From NCBI GenBank assembly GCA_026692705.1, contig JAPLOE010000169.1, positions 1 to 32,913 of the forward strand: a stretch of 32,913 bases of DNA, read 5' to 3'. The DNA comes from Planctomycetota bacterium (GTDB taxonomy: Bacteria; Planctomycetota; UBA1135; GCA-002686595). Under the pieces are notes generated by a model that saw nothing but the letters and a program-made list of their open reading frames with translations, made no database searches and was not told the origin of the DNA. The translations under genes were made by a program, and so were the position numbers. Positions within the stretch are counted from its first letter, which is position 1, and each line of letters starts with the position of its first letter. Shown here in pieces: positions 1-7,934 of this stretch.

Positions 1-374
1 TCTTCCTCGCGGGCCTCGTGACGATGGGCTCGCTGCAATCCTGGTGGCTCAAGCCGCTGATCCAGGGCATGAGCGGCGCCCCGCTCTACTTCGGCTCGAC
101 CGGCCTCACCGCGATCACCGACAACGCGGCGCTCACCTACCTCGGTTCGCTCGTCGAAGGCATCTCGGCCGACCTGAAGTACGCGCTCGTCGCCGGTGCG
201 GTGACCGGCGGCGGCCTGACCGTGATCGCCAACGCGCCCAACCCCGCGGGTGCTGGCATCCTGCAGGACTCGAAGTCCTTCGGAGGCGAAGGCATCAGCC
301 CGATCTCGCTGCTCCTCGGCGCGCTCTTCCCGACGGCGATCGCGATCGTGTTCTTCTGGCTGCTCCCGCACTGA
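1..374 (+). CDS. Putative Na+/H+ antiporter, C-terminal part (5' truncated by window edge)
   Basis: The reading frame is open from base 3 with no start codon, so the gene begins upstream and only about the last 124 residues are present. The fragment is strongly hydrophobic, with segments ending in a final membrane helix (FPTAIAIVFFWLLPH). It carries the polar stretches TAITDNAALTYLGSLVEG and GGGLTVIANAPNPAG, which I associate with the putative Na+/H+ antiporter family of Pfam PF07399 in the ion-transporter superfamily. The buried Asp/Asn residues in these stretches are plausible ion-binding positions. It would act in the inner membrane, exchanging sodium for protons. It converges on the next gene with only about 10 bp between stop codons. 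The family call is from memory of motifs; the ion specificity is not shown by the sequence. Confidence 0.75.
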   Translation, partial: FLAGLVTMGSLQSWWLKPLIQGMSGAPLYFGSTGLTAITDNAALTYLGSLVEGISADLKYALVAGAVTGGGLTVIANAPNPAGAGILQDSKSFGGEGISPISLLLGALFPTAIAIVFFWLLPH

Positions 375-383
375 GCGCGGAAA

Positions 384-2249
384 TCACGGCGAAACCGCGA
401 CTTTCCAGGCCGACGTGAGGCTCGAGCCAAGCGGAGCCGTGGGGTCGCGGTACCAGCCTTGGAGGTGCAGCACCTCGCCACCGGCGAACGGCGCACCGAG
501 AGCCGCCGGGTTGCTCGAGAGCCACGCCGCGAGGTCGATCACCAGCGCACCGCCGCACGTGCCCGTACCGCCGGTCGAGGTGGCAGGCAGCCGCTGGCGC
601 GAGCCCGAGATGCACAGAATGTTGCCCGCGCCGCCCCAGCTCGCCCAGTTGGATTGCAGGCCGTAGAACAAGAGCCCCGGCCGCTGCGACGGCAGGTTGT
701 TCGCCGTCACGACGTATCCACTCGTCGCCGAGACCATCAGGCAACCGCTCGCGCCGATCGTCGTCGCGCAGGCGAGATCGCCGCTGAAATTGGGCGCGCA
801 GTAACTCGCCCCCGAGGAATCCTCGTCCGTCGTCCCGTCGCAGTCGTTGTCGACGCCATCGCAGCCGTCGAACGCAAACGCGTGCACGTTCGCGGCACCG
901 TCGTCGCAGTCGAGAGCGTTGACCGACCACCCCGCCGGCGCCGGCAGGCACTGCGCCACGCTCGCGGCACCGCTGTCGCCGAATCCGTCGAGATCGAGAT
1001 CCGGAAAGTGCGGCCCGCAGGCACCGCGCAGGTAGATGTCCTGCCAGAGGTTCGTGTCGCCGGGGAGCAAGTTGTCGGCCCACGTCGAGAAGGCGACGAG
1101 CGAAGCGTCGGCGCTCATCGAGACCCACGTCGAGTCGAAACCGGAGTCCTGTCCGAGCGAATCGAGATCGACGCGCAGCGCCCCGAGCTGAGCCGGGATG
1201 CGCACGAACGCGTTGGCCCACGAATTGGTGTCGCCCGGAACGATGCCGTCGTCGTCGCTCGTGAACGCGACGTACGCGCCGTCCGCCGACATCGAGGCCT
1301 GCTGCGGTCCACTCCACCACGGCCCGAACATCGGCGGAGGCAGCTGACGCACGTCGATGCGCAGCTGCTCGCCGCTCTGCGTGTCCAGCCGGAACAGTCC
1401 AGTCGTGCCGCTCATCACGCCCACGCCGTATTCCGTGTAGAGCAGGAATCGGCCGTCGAAGGAGGACTGCTGCGGCTGCTCGAAGTAGACGTCGGCCATC
1501 AGCACGCTGAGCGAGCCCGTCGCGATGTCGAGACGCTCGATCGTGCCCGCGTAATCGCCGTTGGCGAAGTAGATCTCGCGCTTGAAATCGAGGAAGCGGC
1601 CGTCGCCGCTCAGCACGCCTCCCGACACGTACACGGCGTCCGTGCCCGGCGCCGGAAGCGTGTTGCTCAGCGTCCGCACGAGCCCGGAGAGCCGGTCGAC
1701 GACACGCAGCTCACCGGACTGGTTGGGCGAGCTTGCGGAGGTGGCGACCACACGCCCGTCGGCGCTGATTCCGACCGGGAAGTGGTGCGTGAACGCCGTG
1801 GAAGTCGAGAGCAGCGTCGTCGTGCCCAGCGTGCGATCGCGCACGTAGACGTCCGGCTGCGGATCCGTGTCCGCCGGATCGAGCCCGCTCGCGACGAACA
1901 ACACGAACCGCCCGTCGTCCGAGAGGAACGCGAGGTTCGCTCCCTGCAACGTCGACTGCTGGCCCGCGTTGCCGACGCTCACCCGCGTCGTCGTCTGCGC
2001 GACGCGATCGCGCACGAACAGGTCGTCGACGCCGTTCGTGTCGCCGGGCACGAGGTTCGTCGCGCGGCTCGAGAACACCACGATGTTTCCCAGCCCGGAG
2101 ACCACCGGCAGCTCGCACATCTGGTCGGGCTCACCGCCCGTTGACGTCACGCTCACGCGCTCGAGCCCTTGCGCGTTTCCCATCCCGGCCGATGCCACGA
2201 TCGAGGCCACCGTTCCGAGCACGGTCCACTTCCGCTGCGACTGCGTCAT
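384..2249 (-). CDS. Secreted beta-propeller protein with MopE-like motif and shared C-terminal domain
   Basis: The 621-residue protein starts with a signal peptide (residues 1-27, ending near MGNAQG). Residues about 30-410 contain TolB/WD40-like blades with recurrent S.DGRF and V.RDR motifs. Residues about 415-482 form a MopE-like putative metal-binding motif (DLDLDGFGDSG, then DCDDGAANVH and CDGVDNDCDGTTDED). The last 139 residues (bases 384-803) are a Cys-containing domain also found at the ends of the proteins at 2517 and 8094. The start is supported by a strong Shine-Dalgarno, GGAAGGAG at 2256-2263, six bases before ATG. It is divergent from the 2517 gene. A secreted or surface protein is likely; the precise role is unknown. 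Acidic loops suggest calcium or other metal binding, which is inferred. Confidence 0.85.
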   Translation of the reverse strand: MTQSQRKWTVLGTVASIVASAGMGNAQGLERVSVTSTGGEPDQMCELPVVSGLGNIVVFSSRATNLVPGDTNGVDDLFVRDRVAQTTTRVSVGNAGQQSTLQGANLAFLSDDGRFVLFVASGLDPADTDPQPDVYVRDRTLGTTTLLSTSTAFTHHFPVGISADGRVVATSASSPNQSGELRVVDRLSGLVRTLSNTLPAPGTDAVYVSGGVLSGDGRFLDFKREIYFANGDYAGTIERLDIATGSLSVLMADVYFEQPQQSSFDGRFLLYTEYGVGVMSGTTGLFRLDTQSGEQLRIDVRQLPPPMFGPWWSGPQQASMSADGAYVAFTSDDDGIVPGDTNSWANAFVRIPAQLGALRVDLDSLGQDSGFDSTWVSMSADASLVAFSTWADNLLPGDTNLWQDIYLRGACGPHFPDLDLDGFGDSGAASVAQCLPAPAGWSVNALDCDDGAANVHAFAFDGCDGVDNDCDGTTDEDSSGASYCAPNFSGDLACATTIGASGCLMVSATSGYVVTANNLPSQRPGLLFYGLQSNWASWGGAGNILCISGSRQRLPATSTGGTGTCGGALVIDLAAWLSSNPAALGAPFAGGEVLHLQGWYRDPTAPLGSSLTSAWKVAVSP

Positions 2250-2516
2250 CTCGAGCTCCTTCCGCGCCAGGAATGCGCGGTCTCCAGCCTTCCGGGCTCG
2301 CCCGGTGTTCCGAAAGTCTCGACGGGCACTCGATGTTTCGCAACCGACACACCTGTCATTCCTCCGCTCCGCTCGGCCGCGAGGCTGTGCCGCCGCTGAA
2401 CCAGATTTGAACTTCTCCGGTCCCGTCCAGCAGGCCTCGCGAATCCACGGAACACGGACTACGCTCGCCGCCGTCCCAGCGGTTTCCCGCTACCCACTCC
2501 ACCGGAGAGCCTGCCG

Positions 2517-3530
2517 ATGTTCTCGCCTTCCTGCGCTGCCCGCTGGGTTCGTTCCTCGAGCCGTGCCGTCGTGTTCGTTTCGTTGGCCACGGTCGCGGCC
2601 GCGCAAGTCGCTCACGTCGACACGAAGGGACGCGAGTGGCGCCAACTCGCCGGAACCACGTCTCGCTCGTGGACGCAGATCGCCGCAGTCTGCCCGACCG
2701 ACGGCGTGACGCCCGCGAACGGCAGCGTGAGCGGCCTGCCGGTCACCGGTTGGGTGTGGGCGACGACCGACCAGGTGCGCGAGCTGCTGCGCGAGTTCGA
2801 GCCCGCGCTCGCCACGCAGACGACGCTCGTCGGCCCCGCGTATCTGTTGAGCGCCTTCGGCTTCTTCGGCAGCTTCATTCCGACCTTCGAGTTCTACACG
2901 ACGTTCGGCGGCTACAACTTCGCCAACGGCTGGACCGCGATCTCGGAGAACGGCTACGGCGAGACGGCCTCGGTGAGCGCGCGCTGGAATCCGCACGACG
3001 CGCTGTGGGACGTCGGCGGCATCGACGGCGTCGACGCCATGAGCCAGTTCCGCGGCGTCTGGATGTACCGCACCACCGCCGCGACCGAACCGATCGAGTA
3101 CTGCCACTCGCAGGCGCCCGGCACTGGCGGCGGCTGCCTGCCGACGATCGCCGCGAGCGCGCATCCGTCCGAGACGGCCGCAACTTCGTGCGTCATCACC
3201 GCGACGAACGTCGACGGCGCGCGCAGCGGGCTTTTCTTCTACGGCACGAATGGCGCGCTGGTCTCGCCGTGGTGCAGCGGGAGCTCGAGCCGCATCTGCG
3301 TGCGTCCACCGACGGCGCGCACGGGACTCCAGTCGACCGGCGGCACCGCCGGAGCCTGCGACGGCACGCTCGCGCTCGACTGGAACCAGTTCCAGCTCGC
3401 GCACCCCGGCTCGCTCGGCTCACCTTTCAGCGCCGGCGATGTCGTGCACGTGCAAGGCTGGTTCCGCGACCCCGCCGCGTGCAAGACGAGCAGCCTGACA
3501 AGCGCGCTCCAGCTCGTGCACGCGCCCTGA
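2517..3530 (+). CDS. Secreted protein with PEP-CTERM-type N-terminal module and shared C-terminal domain
   Basis: The 337-residue protein has a signal peptide (about residues 1-30, ending VATVAAAQ or close by). Residues about 35-185 (GREWRQLAGTTSRSWTQIA, then CPTDGVTP and GWVWATTDQVRELL) resemble an N-terminal module that I know from exported PEP-CTERM proteins of proteobacteria. No PEP-CTERM tail is present. Instead residues 195-337 are the same Cys-rich domain that ends the proteins at 384-2249 and 8094-11450, including TGGTAGACDGTLALDW and VQGWFRDPA. The ATG has a GGAG-type Shine-Dalgarno about nine bases upstream. The protein is probably exported and held at the surface; the molecular function is unknown. 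Confidence 0.8.
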   Translation: MFSPSCAARWVRSSSRAVVFVSLATVAAAQVAHVDTKGREWRQLAGTTSRSWTQIAAVCPTDGVTPANGSVSGLPVTGWVWATTDQVRELLREFEPALATQTTLVGPAYLLSAFGFFGSFIPTFEFYTTFGGYNFANGWTAISENGYGETASVSARWNPHDALWDVGGIDGVDAMSQFRGVWMYRTTAATEPIEYCHSQAPGTGGGCLPTIAASAHPSETAATSCVITATNVDGARSGLFFYGTNGALVSPWCSGSSSRICVRPPTARTGLQSTGGTAGACDGTLALDWNQFQLAHPGSLGSPFSAGDVVHVQGWFRDPAACKTSSLTSALQLVHAP

Positions 3531-3564
3531 GCGCGCTGCACCCAAGCGCCCGCGTGCCCGCAGG

Positions 3565-3822
3565 TCACTCGGGCAGGCCCAGGCGCGAACGCAAGCGGGC
3601 CGTCGCGGCCGAAGCCGACGAACTGGGCGCCTCGATGCTGCGGCGCAGGCCCGCGACGATCGTCGTGAAGGCGCCGCCGAACCGCGCGCAGTTGTCGCAC
3701 TGGCGCACGTGGGCCTCGATCTTCGCGCACTCGTTCGCGTCGAGCTCGCCGTCGAAGTAGTCGGACAGCTTCGCGAGCACCTGCGAGCAGGCGATGCCTG
3801 CGAGAATTCGATCGTCCTTCAC
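3565..3822 (-). CDS. Soluble zinc-finger anti-sigma factor (ZAS type)
   Basis: This small protein of 85 residues starts at a GTG that overlaps the stop of the upstream sigma factor gene in a GTGA arrangement, so translation is probably coupled. Residues 38-45 read HVRQCDNC, the H-x3-C-x2-C signature of zinc-binding anti-sigma factors. Upstream Cys12 or Cys32 could supply the fourth ligand. There is no transmembrane segment, so it would act in the cytoplasm, presumably binding the ECF sigma factor encoded just before it and releasing it on a signal such as redox change (inference). A longer in-frame reading into the sigma gene has no homology-like character and was not used. Confidence 0.8.
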   Translation of the reverse strand: MKDDRILAGIACSQVLAKLSDYFDGELDANECAKIEAHVRQCDNCARFGGAFTTIVAGLRRSIEAPSSSASAATARLRSRLGLPE

Positions 3823-4415
3823 TGGGGTGCCTCCGATCCCATCCGCCGTCGAACCTCGATCGCGAGCCGCAGCCGCGCGCGGTGCAGGCGGCTCTTCTGC
3901 GCCGCGATCCCGATGCCGAGCAACGCCGCAACCTCGGTGCCGGCGAGCCCCTGCAGGTCGCGCAGCACGAGCAACTCGCGCTCCTCGGACTCGAGCGCCG
4001 CGAGCGCACCGGCGAGGCACTCACGTTCCTCGAGCGCGACCGCGACGACTTCCGGCGTGTGCCGTTCGTCGCCGAAACCCGCTTGTGCGCCGAGTTCCTC
4101 GAGCCCGAGCTCCTCGAAAGACCGTTCGCGTGCCCGCGACTCGCCGCGCCGCGCATTCAGCTTGAGCGCGAAGCGCCGCGCGATGCCCACGAGCCATGGC
4201 CTCGCACCGCCGTCCGCGCGAGCGTCGGCGGCCGCGGTCCACGCCGCGAGAAACGTCTGCTGGAGCACGTCCTCGGCATCGGTGTCGTTGCCGACGATCC
4301 AGCGCGCGTACTGGAACACGCTCGCCGCGTGGCGCTCCACGAGCTCGCCGAACGCCGCACGATTTCCGGCGGCGCTCTGCGCGAGCAACTGGCGATCGTC
4401 GGGCGCCGCCGGCAT
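3819..4415 (-). CDS. RNA polymerase ECF-type sigma factor
   Basis: The 198-residue protein has the two ECF regions. Sigma region 2 lies at about residues 10-80 (FGELVERHAASVFQYARWIVGN, DAEDVLQQTFLAAW, PWLVGIARR). Sigma region 4 lies at about residues 133-185 (LAALESEERELLVLRDLQGLAGTEVAALLGI, then KSRLHRARLRL). It would direct RNA polymerase to a specific regulon. The gene is the middle of a minus-strand operon: a DUF2892 membrane protein ends seven bases upstream, and the zinc-finger anti-sigma factor overlaps its stop codon. That anti-sigma factor is the likely regulator, and the operon is probably autoregulated, as is usual for such pairs. Confidence 0.92.
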   Translation of the reverse strand: MPAAPDDRQLLAQSAAGNRAAFGELVERHAASVFQYARWIVGNDTDAEDVLQQTFLAAWTAAADARADGGARPWLVGIARRFALKLNARRGESRARERSFEELGLEELGAQAGFGDERHTPEVVAVALEERECLAGALAALESEERELLVLRDLQGLAGTEVAALLGIGIAAQKSRLHRARLRLAIEVRRRMGSEAPQ

Positions 4416-4422
4416 CGCTGCT

Positions 4423-4632
4423 TCAGCGCGCCGAGCCCTTGAGCGGGCAGGTCGAGAAGCCGAACACGGTGTACAGCGGGCAGCTGCCGATCAGGCCCGT
4501 CGCGAGCGGCACGAGGCCGATGAAGCCCCAGTTGCTCTTGGGCCCCACGAACGCGAGCGAAATGAGGCCGAGGCCGAGCAGGACTCGTGCGACTCGTTCA
4601 GCGGGATGTTCGTTGGTGGGCAGGAACTTCAT
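4423..4632 (-). CDS. DUF2892 (YgaP-like) small membrane protein
   Basis: This 69-residue protein matches the DUF2892 pattern: a short N-terminus (NEHPAERVARVLLG), two hydrophobic helices separated by a short loop (PKSNWGF), and the end GSCPLYTVFGFSTCP with two cysteines typical of the family. The same domain follows rhodanese in YgaP. It is presumably an inner-membrane protein of unknown role. It is the first gene of the minus-strand operon with the ECF sigma factor (7-bp gap) and the anti-sigma factor. GAGG lies five bases before the ATG as a modest ribosome-binding site. Its cysteines and its position suggest a link to redox or sulfur stress, but that is speculation. Confidence 0.85.
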   Translation of the reverse strand: MKFLPTNEHPAERVARVLLGLGLISLAFVGPKSNWGFIGLVPLATGLIGSCPLYTVFGFSTCPLKGSAR

Positions 4633-4769
4633 GTCGTCCTCGGTTTCAGTTCGTCGTTGAGGTCGGGGGAGCAGCCCCTGCGGGCGTGCTCACCCGCACA
4701 GAGGCACGCAACGCCTCCGAGGATTCGCCCTTTCCCGGAAAAATCCGGAGCCAGCGCTCCCGCTCGCCC

Positions 4770-5444
4770 TCACTTCGCCGGCGCGACCGCGGGTTCCGCG
4801 GGCGGCTTGGCGGTCTGGAACTGCACCTTGACGTCGGCGAGCGTCTCGCTGGCGTCGTCGATGGCGTCGATCGCGCGGCCGGCGGACTTGGAGGCGCGGC
4901 CCATCGGGCCTTCCATCGCGTCGATGCCCGCCGGCGTCAGGTCGTTGTCGAGCGCGGTGCGCAGGTCCGCGAGCAGCGCCACGAGCGGCCCGACTTCCTT
5001 GTCGACGGCGGCGACGGACTCGACGACTTCCTTGAGCGCACCAGCGAGCTTCTCGCGCCGCTTGGTGTCCGCGGCCTTGATGTCCTCGTCGGAAATCGCG
5101 TCCGAGCGCCGCTCCCAGTTCGTCAGGTACGCGTTGCCACGTTCCTTGATCTTCGCCGCCGTGTCGGTGACGCGCGCCGTCGACGTGTTGAGCGCCTTCA
5201 CGCTCGCGACGAGCTGGTCGTAACTCGGCTTGGGATCGACGCTCGCCTTCTCGTCGACGGCCGAGAGCGCCGTGCGCGTCGCCTCGAGGTCGGTCTTGGC
5301 CTTGGCGAGCGCAGTCTCGAGCTGCTCCATCGAAGTCGCGAGGTTGTCCGCGCGCTCGTGGCCCTTGGTCGAGGCGCAGGAGGCGAACGTGGGGAGCAGG
5401 GCGAGAGCGACGAGCGCGAGCGCGCGGAAGGTGGAGTGCAACAT
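4770..5444 (-). CDS. DUF2959-type coiled-coil lipoprotein
   Basis: The 224-residue protein begins with a lipoprotein signal peptide whose lipobox FASC places the lipidated cysteine at residue 23. The rest is charged and almost entirely helical, with heptad-like stretches (LATSMEQLETALAKAKTDLE, AAKIKERGNAYLTNWERR, KLAGALKEVVESVAAVDKEV). The WERR segment and overall layout fit the DUF2959 family, whose function is not known. The C-terminus is Pro/Ala rich (AKPPAEPAVAPAK). It is monocistronic, divergent from the small membrane protein at 5590. No clear Shine-Dalgarno is visible before the ATG. It is likely an outer- or inner-membrane-anchored periplasmic protein. Confidence 0.75.
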   Translation of the reverse strand: MLHSTFRALALVALALLPTFASCASTKGHERADNLATSMEQLETALAKAKTDLEATRTALSAVDEKASVDPKPSYDQLVASVKALNTSTARVTDTAAKIKERGNAYLTNWERRSDAISDEDIKAADTKRREKLAGALKEVVESVAAVDKEVGPLVALLADLRTALDNDLTPAGIDAMEGPMGRASKSAGRAIDAIDDASETLADVKVQFQTAKPPAEPAVAPAK

Positions 5445-5540
5445 GGTCTGGGTGAGGCTCTGGAGGCTGCGTGCGAGGACGCGTGGCCGGCGGGACCTGC
5501 CGGAATTGCCGCAGATTGAAGCAGAAACGGCTCCGGCGAC

Positions 5541-5567
5541 GCAAAGCCCCCCCCGCGGCGGGTTTGC
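5541..5567 (+). other. Inverted repeat (hairpin) before the 5590 gene
   Basis: GCAAA at 5541-5545 pairs with TTTGC at 5563-5567, and inside it CCC pairs with GGG at 5560-5562, with one unpaired G (5546). It lies between divergent genes, so it is not a normal terminator position. It could be an operator or a 5' structure. See the finding on the c-di-GMP-I riboswitch-like 11-mer that overlaps it. Confidence 0.35.
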
Positions 5568-5577
5568 GGGAGCGCGT

Positions 5578-5583
5578 TAACAT
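5578..5583 (+). promoter_or_regulatory. Candidate -10 element, leaderless, for the 5590 gene
   Basis: TAACAT ends six bases before the GTG at 5590, so a transcript would start at or next to the start codon. No -35 is evident. The call rests on the same pattern before several other genes in the window. Confidence 0.3.
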
Positions 5584-5589
5584 GGCCGC

Positions 5590-6096
5590 GTGCCCCCGCC
5601 CCCGTTCGAAGCGCGCTTCACGCTCCGCAGCCTCGCGCCGCGGCTCGCCGCGTGGGCCGCGCTCGCGGCCGTCTCGGTGGTTTTCGCCTGGCCCTCGGGA
5701 CCGCTCGCCGACCTGCATTTCGTTGCGCGCGCCTTGGCCTGGGGCTGCGCCGCCCTGTTCCTGTTCGTGCTGTTCTTCGAGGCGCGCCGCCTCGCGAGCA
5801 AGGCCCCGGTGCTGCGCATCGACGAACGCGGCATCCTCTGGCGCCGGTGGTCCGAGGACACGATCCCGTGGAGCGAAGTCGCCTCCCTGCGCCTCTTCAG
5901 CATCCAGCGCGTGCATTTCGTCGGCCTCGTGCTCCGCAACCCGGAGCGTTTCCCGTCCTCGACGATCCTCGGCCGCTCCGCCAAGGCCAACCGCTCCTTC
6001 ACCGGCTGCGACCTCTGCCTCGAGATCCAAGGCACCGACCGTTGCCACCAAGACCTCGTCTCCGCCGTCGAATCGCACCTTCCGACGCTCGAGTGA
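5590..6096 (+). CDS. Small membrane protein, STM3941-like (PH-like cytoplasmic domain)
   Basis: The 168-residue protein starts at GTG. Two hydrophobic helices (about residues 16-34 and 46-64) are followed by a soluble domain. This domain contains LRIDERGILW, IPWSEV at about residue 97 and FVGLVLRNPERF, a pattern I recognise from the STM3941 family of small proteins with a PH-like fold. The ATG at 5582 is in another frame, so the GTG is the best start; no Shine-Dalgarno is seen. It is divergent from the DUF2959 lipoprotein and followed by an unrelated anchored protein. It probably sits in the inner membrane; the function is unknown. Confidence 0.65.
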   Translation: MPPPPFEARFTLRSLAPRLAAWAALAAVSVVFAWPSGPLADLHFVARALAWGCAALFLFVLFFEARRLASKAPVLRIDERGILWRRWSEDTIPWSEVASLRLFSIQRVHFVGLVLRNPERFPSSTILGRSAKANRSFTGCDLCLEIQGTDRCHQDLVSAVESHLPTLE

Positions 6097-6144
6097 GCAT
6101 TTCGCCTCGCCGAATCGTCACTTCGCATGTGGAGGCCGCGCGGT

Positions 6145-6150
6145 TAGCTT
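6145..6150 (+). promoter_or_regulatory. Candidate -10 element for the 6157 gene
   Basis: TAGCTT ends six bases before the ATG at 6157, which would give a leaderless mRNA. A weak TTCGCA lies at about -35 spacing (6122-6127). Confidence 0.35.
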
Positions 6151-6156
6151 GCGTTC

Positions 6157-7473
6157 ATGAGCAGGGGTTCACGCCTCCTCGCGACGCTTGGTGTGTTCGC
6201 GCTGCTGGCCGCGCTCGTGGCGTGGTGGCCAAGGGATCGAACCGAGTTGCGTCTGGAGGCAGCTCAGTCCGATTCAGAGGCTCAGTTGGAGTCGACGTCC
6301 CCAAGCGCCTTGCCGTCGAGCCGCCGCACGTCAGCGGACTCGGTGGAGGAAGAGACGGCGTCCGCAGTGGGACGCGAACTCCCCGAGTCGCTCTGGACGT
6401 TCCGAGGGCAGGTGCACGACGAGAAGCGAGCTCCGCTCGAGCGTTTTGGCGTCGTCGCCACCCGGCTGGGGACTGTCGGAAATGTGCTGCAGCAACTGGA
6501 ATTGCCGCTCGAGATCCACGCGGAAGGCCGCTTCGAGCTCTCCGGCCTGACCCCGGGCCACTGGGTGATCGCGCCGTTTGCGCCCGAGCGTGAGTTGGTG
6601 CTCGAGCGCAACTTCTGGGAGCGCGACGAAGCCGAATGGAGCTACTTGCTGCTGCCGTCGGATCCGAGCGCGCAGGGCCCGCGGAGCGCGGCCGTCACGG
6701 GGATCGTCCTGCTTCCGACGGGCGAGCTCGCCGTCGACGCGATCGTCACCGCTCACCGCGGCGGCAGCGACGACCGGCGGCGCTGGGGCTCGGGTTTCGT
6801 GCAGGCCAAGGTTCCTGCAGGCGCGTTCACCTTGCGGCTGGATCCCGGCGAATGGACTTTGGTCGCGCACGCGAAGGGATCGAATCCTTCCGCACCGGTG
6901 CGCGTGACCTCCGTGGAAGGCTTGCCGCTGCAAGGTGTCCGGTTGCAGCTCGAACCTGCCTGCACCGTGCGTTTTCTGGTCGCCGCCGAGATCCCCGCCC
7001 GTCCGCGTCCCCTCGAGCTTTCCTGGCGCGCGATCGGCAGCCGCGAAACGCGCACCGTCGAGAGCTACGAGGGTCGCGAGTTTGAGGTCTCGGTCGAAGG
7101 CGGGGGCACGGTCGAGTGGACCGTTCGCTGCCCGCCGGATGAACCGAGGGTCGGACGCTTCGAGTTGCCTGAGCGAGCGACGTCCCATGTGGTGCAGCTC
7201 GATCGACTGGCTCTCGATCCCGTGCTTCTGGTCGTGTCCAGCGGCCTGCTCTTGCGCGACAGCGAGGCCATTGCGGGCGATCCGGCGATGGGGCTGCTCC
7301 CCGCCGTGCGCCCCCAGTTCGACGAAGGCACGTGGGAGATCCGCTTCGAGCTGCCGCGCCCGGGTCGTTGGCTGCTCCGCAGCCGGGGATCCGACGGCCA
7401 GTTCCCGATCGACGTTCCCGATGTGCCCGTCCACGAGGCGCCGGGCCCCCAGTTGCAGTACAGCGACTACTGA
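6157..7473 (+). CDS. Membrane-anchored protein with carboxypeptidase-regulatory-like folds
   Basis: The 438-residue protein has an N-terminal transmembrane anchor (residues about 5-24, LLATLGVFALLAALVAWW). A Ser/Glu-rich linker to about residue 80 follows. The remainder is beta-rich, with segments of the kind found in carboxypeptidase regulatory-like (Ig/transthyretin-type) domains, such as FRGQVHDEKRAPLERFGVVA, GRFELSGLTPGHWVIAPFAP and AGAFTLRLDPGEWTLVAHA. No catalytic motif is visible. The domain assignment is by character and not by a clear signature. It would project into the periplasm. It converges on apaG with 16 bp between stops. Confidence 0.7.
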   Translation: MSRGSRLLATLGVFALLAALVAWWPRDRTELRLEAAQSDSEAQLESTSPSALPSSRRTSADSVEEETASAVGRELPESLWTFRGQVHDEKRAPLERFGVVATRLGTVGNVLQQLELPLEIHAEGRFELSGLTPGHWVIAPFAPERELVLERNFWERDEAEWSYLLLPSDPSAQGPRSAAVTGIVLLPTGELAVDAIVTAHRGGSDDRRRWGSGFVQAKVPAGAFTLRLDPGEWTLVAHAKGSNPSAPVRVTSVEGLPLQGVRLQLEPACTVRFLVAAEIPARPRPLELSWRAIGSRETRTVESYEGREFEVSVEGGGTVEWTVRCPPDEPRVGRFELPERATSHVVQLDRLALDPVLLVVSSGLLLRDSEAIAGDPAMGLLPAVRPQFDEGTWEIRFELPRPGRWLLRSRGSDGQFPIDVPDVPVHEAPGPQLQYSDY

Positions 7474-7489
7474 GCGAGCTGCGCCCGCG

Positions 7490-7912
7490 TCACTTGGCCG
7501 GCGGCTTCGGCGGCACGAGGAAGAAGCGGCCGACGGCGACTTCGAACTTGGTGCCGTCGTCGCGCTGGAAGAGGTAGCTGCCTTCCATCGTGCCCCAAGG
7601 GGTGCGCAGCGGGCAGGAGCTCATGTACTCGTGGCGCTCGCCAGCGGCGAGGCGCGGAGTCTGGCCGACGACGCCGGCGCCGCGCACCTCGTCGCGCTGG
7701 TTGTTGGCGTCGAGGATGATCCAGTGGCGCGAGAGCAGGCGCGCCGCGCTCTCGCCCTCGTTCGTCATCACGATGCGGTAGGCGTAACGCCAGTGCTGCG
7801 CGTCGGTGTCCGTCTCGGACTCGACGAGCTGGGCGCTGGCCTGGATGCGGATGCCCTCGGTGACGGTGTCAGAGCCCGAGGAGCGGGCCGGCGTTTCGTT
7901 GGTGGCGTTCAT
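7490..7912 (-). CDS. apaG: ApaG domain protein
   Basis: The 140-residue protein matches ApaG (DUF525), a small Ig-like beta-sandwich. Diagnostic stretches are YAYRIVMTNEG (45-55), LLSRHWIILDANNQ (59-72), GAGVVGQTP (79-87) and LRTPWGTMEGSYLF (102-115). Bacterial ApaG is linked to magnesium or cobalt resistance and to diadenosine tetraphosphate metabolism in enterobacteria, but its exact activity is unsettled. The ATG at 7912 was chosen because family members begin here; the frame stays open upstream to 8101 but that part has no ApaG character and runs into the leader of the divergent gene. TAGCTT at 7929-7934 lies 16 bases upstream as a possible -10. Confidence 0.93.
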   Translation of the reverse strand: MNATNETPARSSGSDTVTEGIRIQASAQLVESETDTDAQHWRYAYRIVMTNEGESAARLLSRHWIILDANNQRDEVRGAGVVGQTPRLAAGERHEYMSSCPLRTPWGTMEGSYLFQRDDGTKFEVAVGRFFLVPPKPPAK

Positions 7913-7928
7913 GGTGGCGCAGCGGGCC

Positions 7929-7934
7929 AAGCTA
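7929..7934 (-). promoter_or_regulatory. Candidate -10 element for apaG
   Basis: On the minus strand this reads TAGCTT, 16 bases before the apaG ATG. It is the same hexamer as before the genes at 6157 and 16954, but farther from the start, so a short leader is implied. Confidence 0.25.

Noticed and set aside
4735-4748. Small hairpin CCGGA-AAAA-TCCGG between the DUF2959 and DUF2892 genes.
   Set aside because: Only five pairs and no T tract on either strand; too weak for a terminator call.
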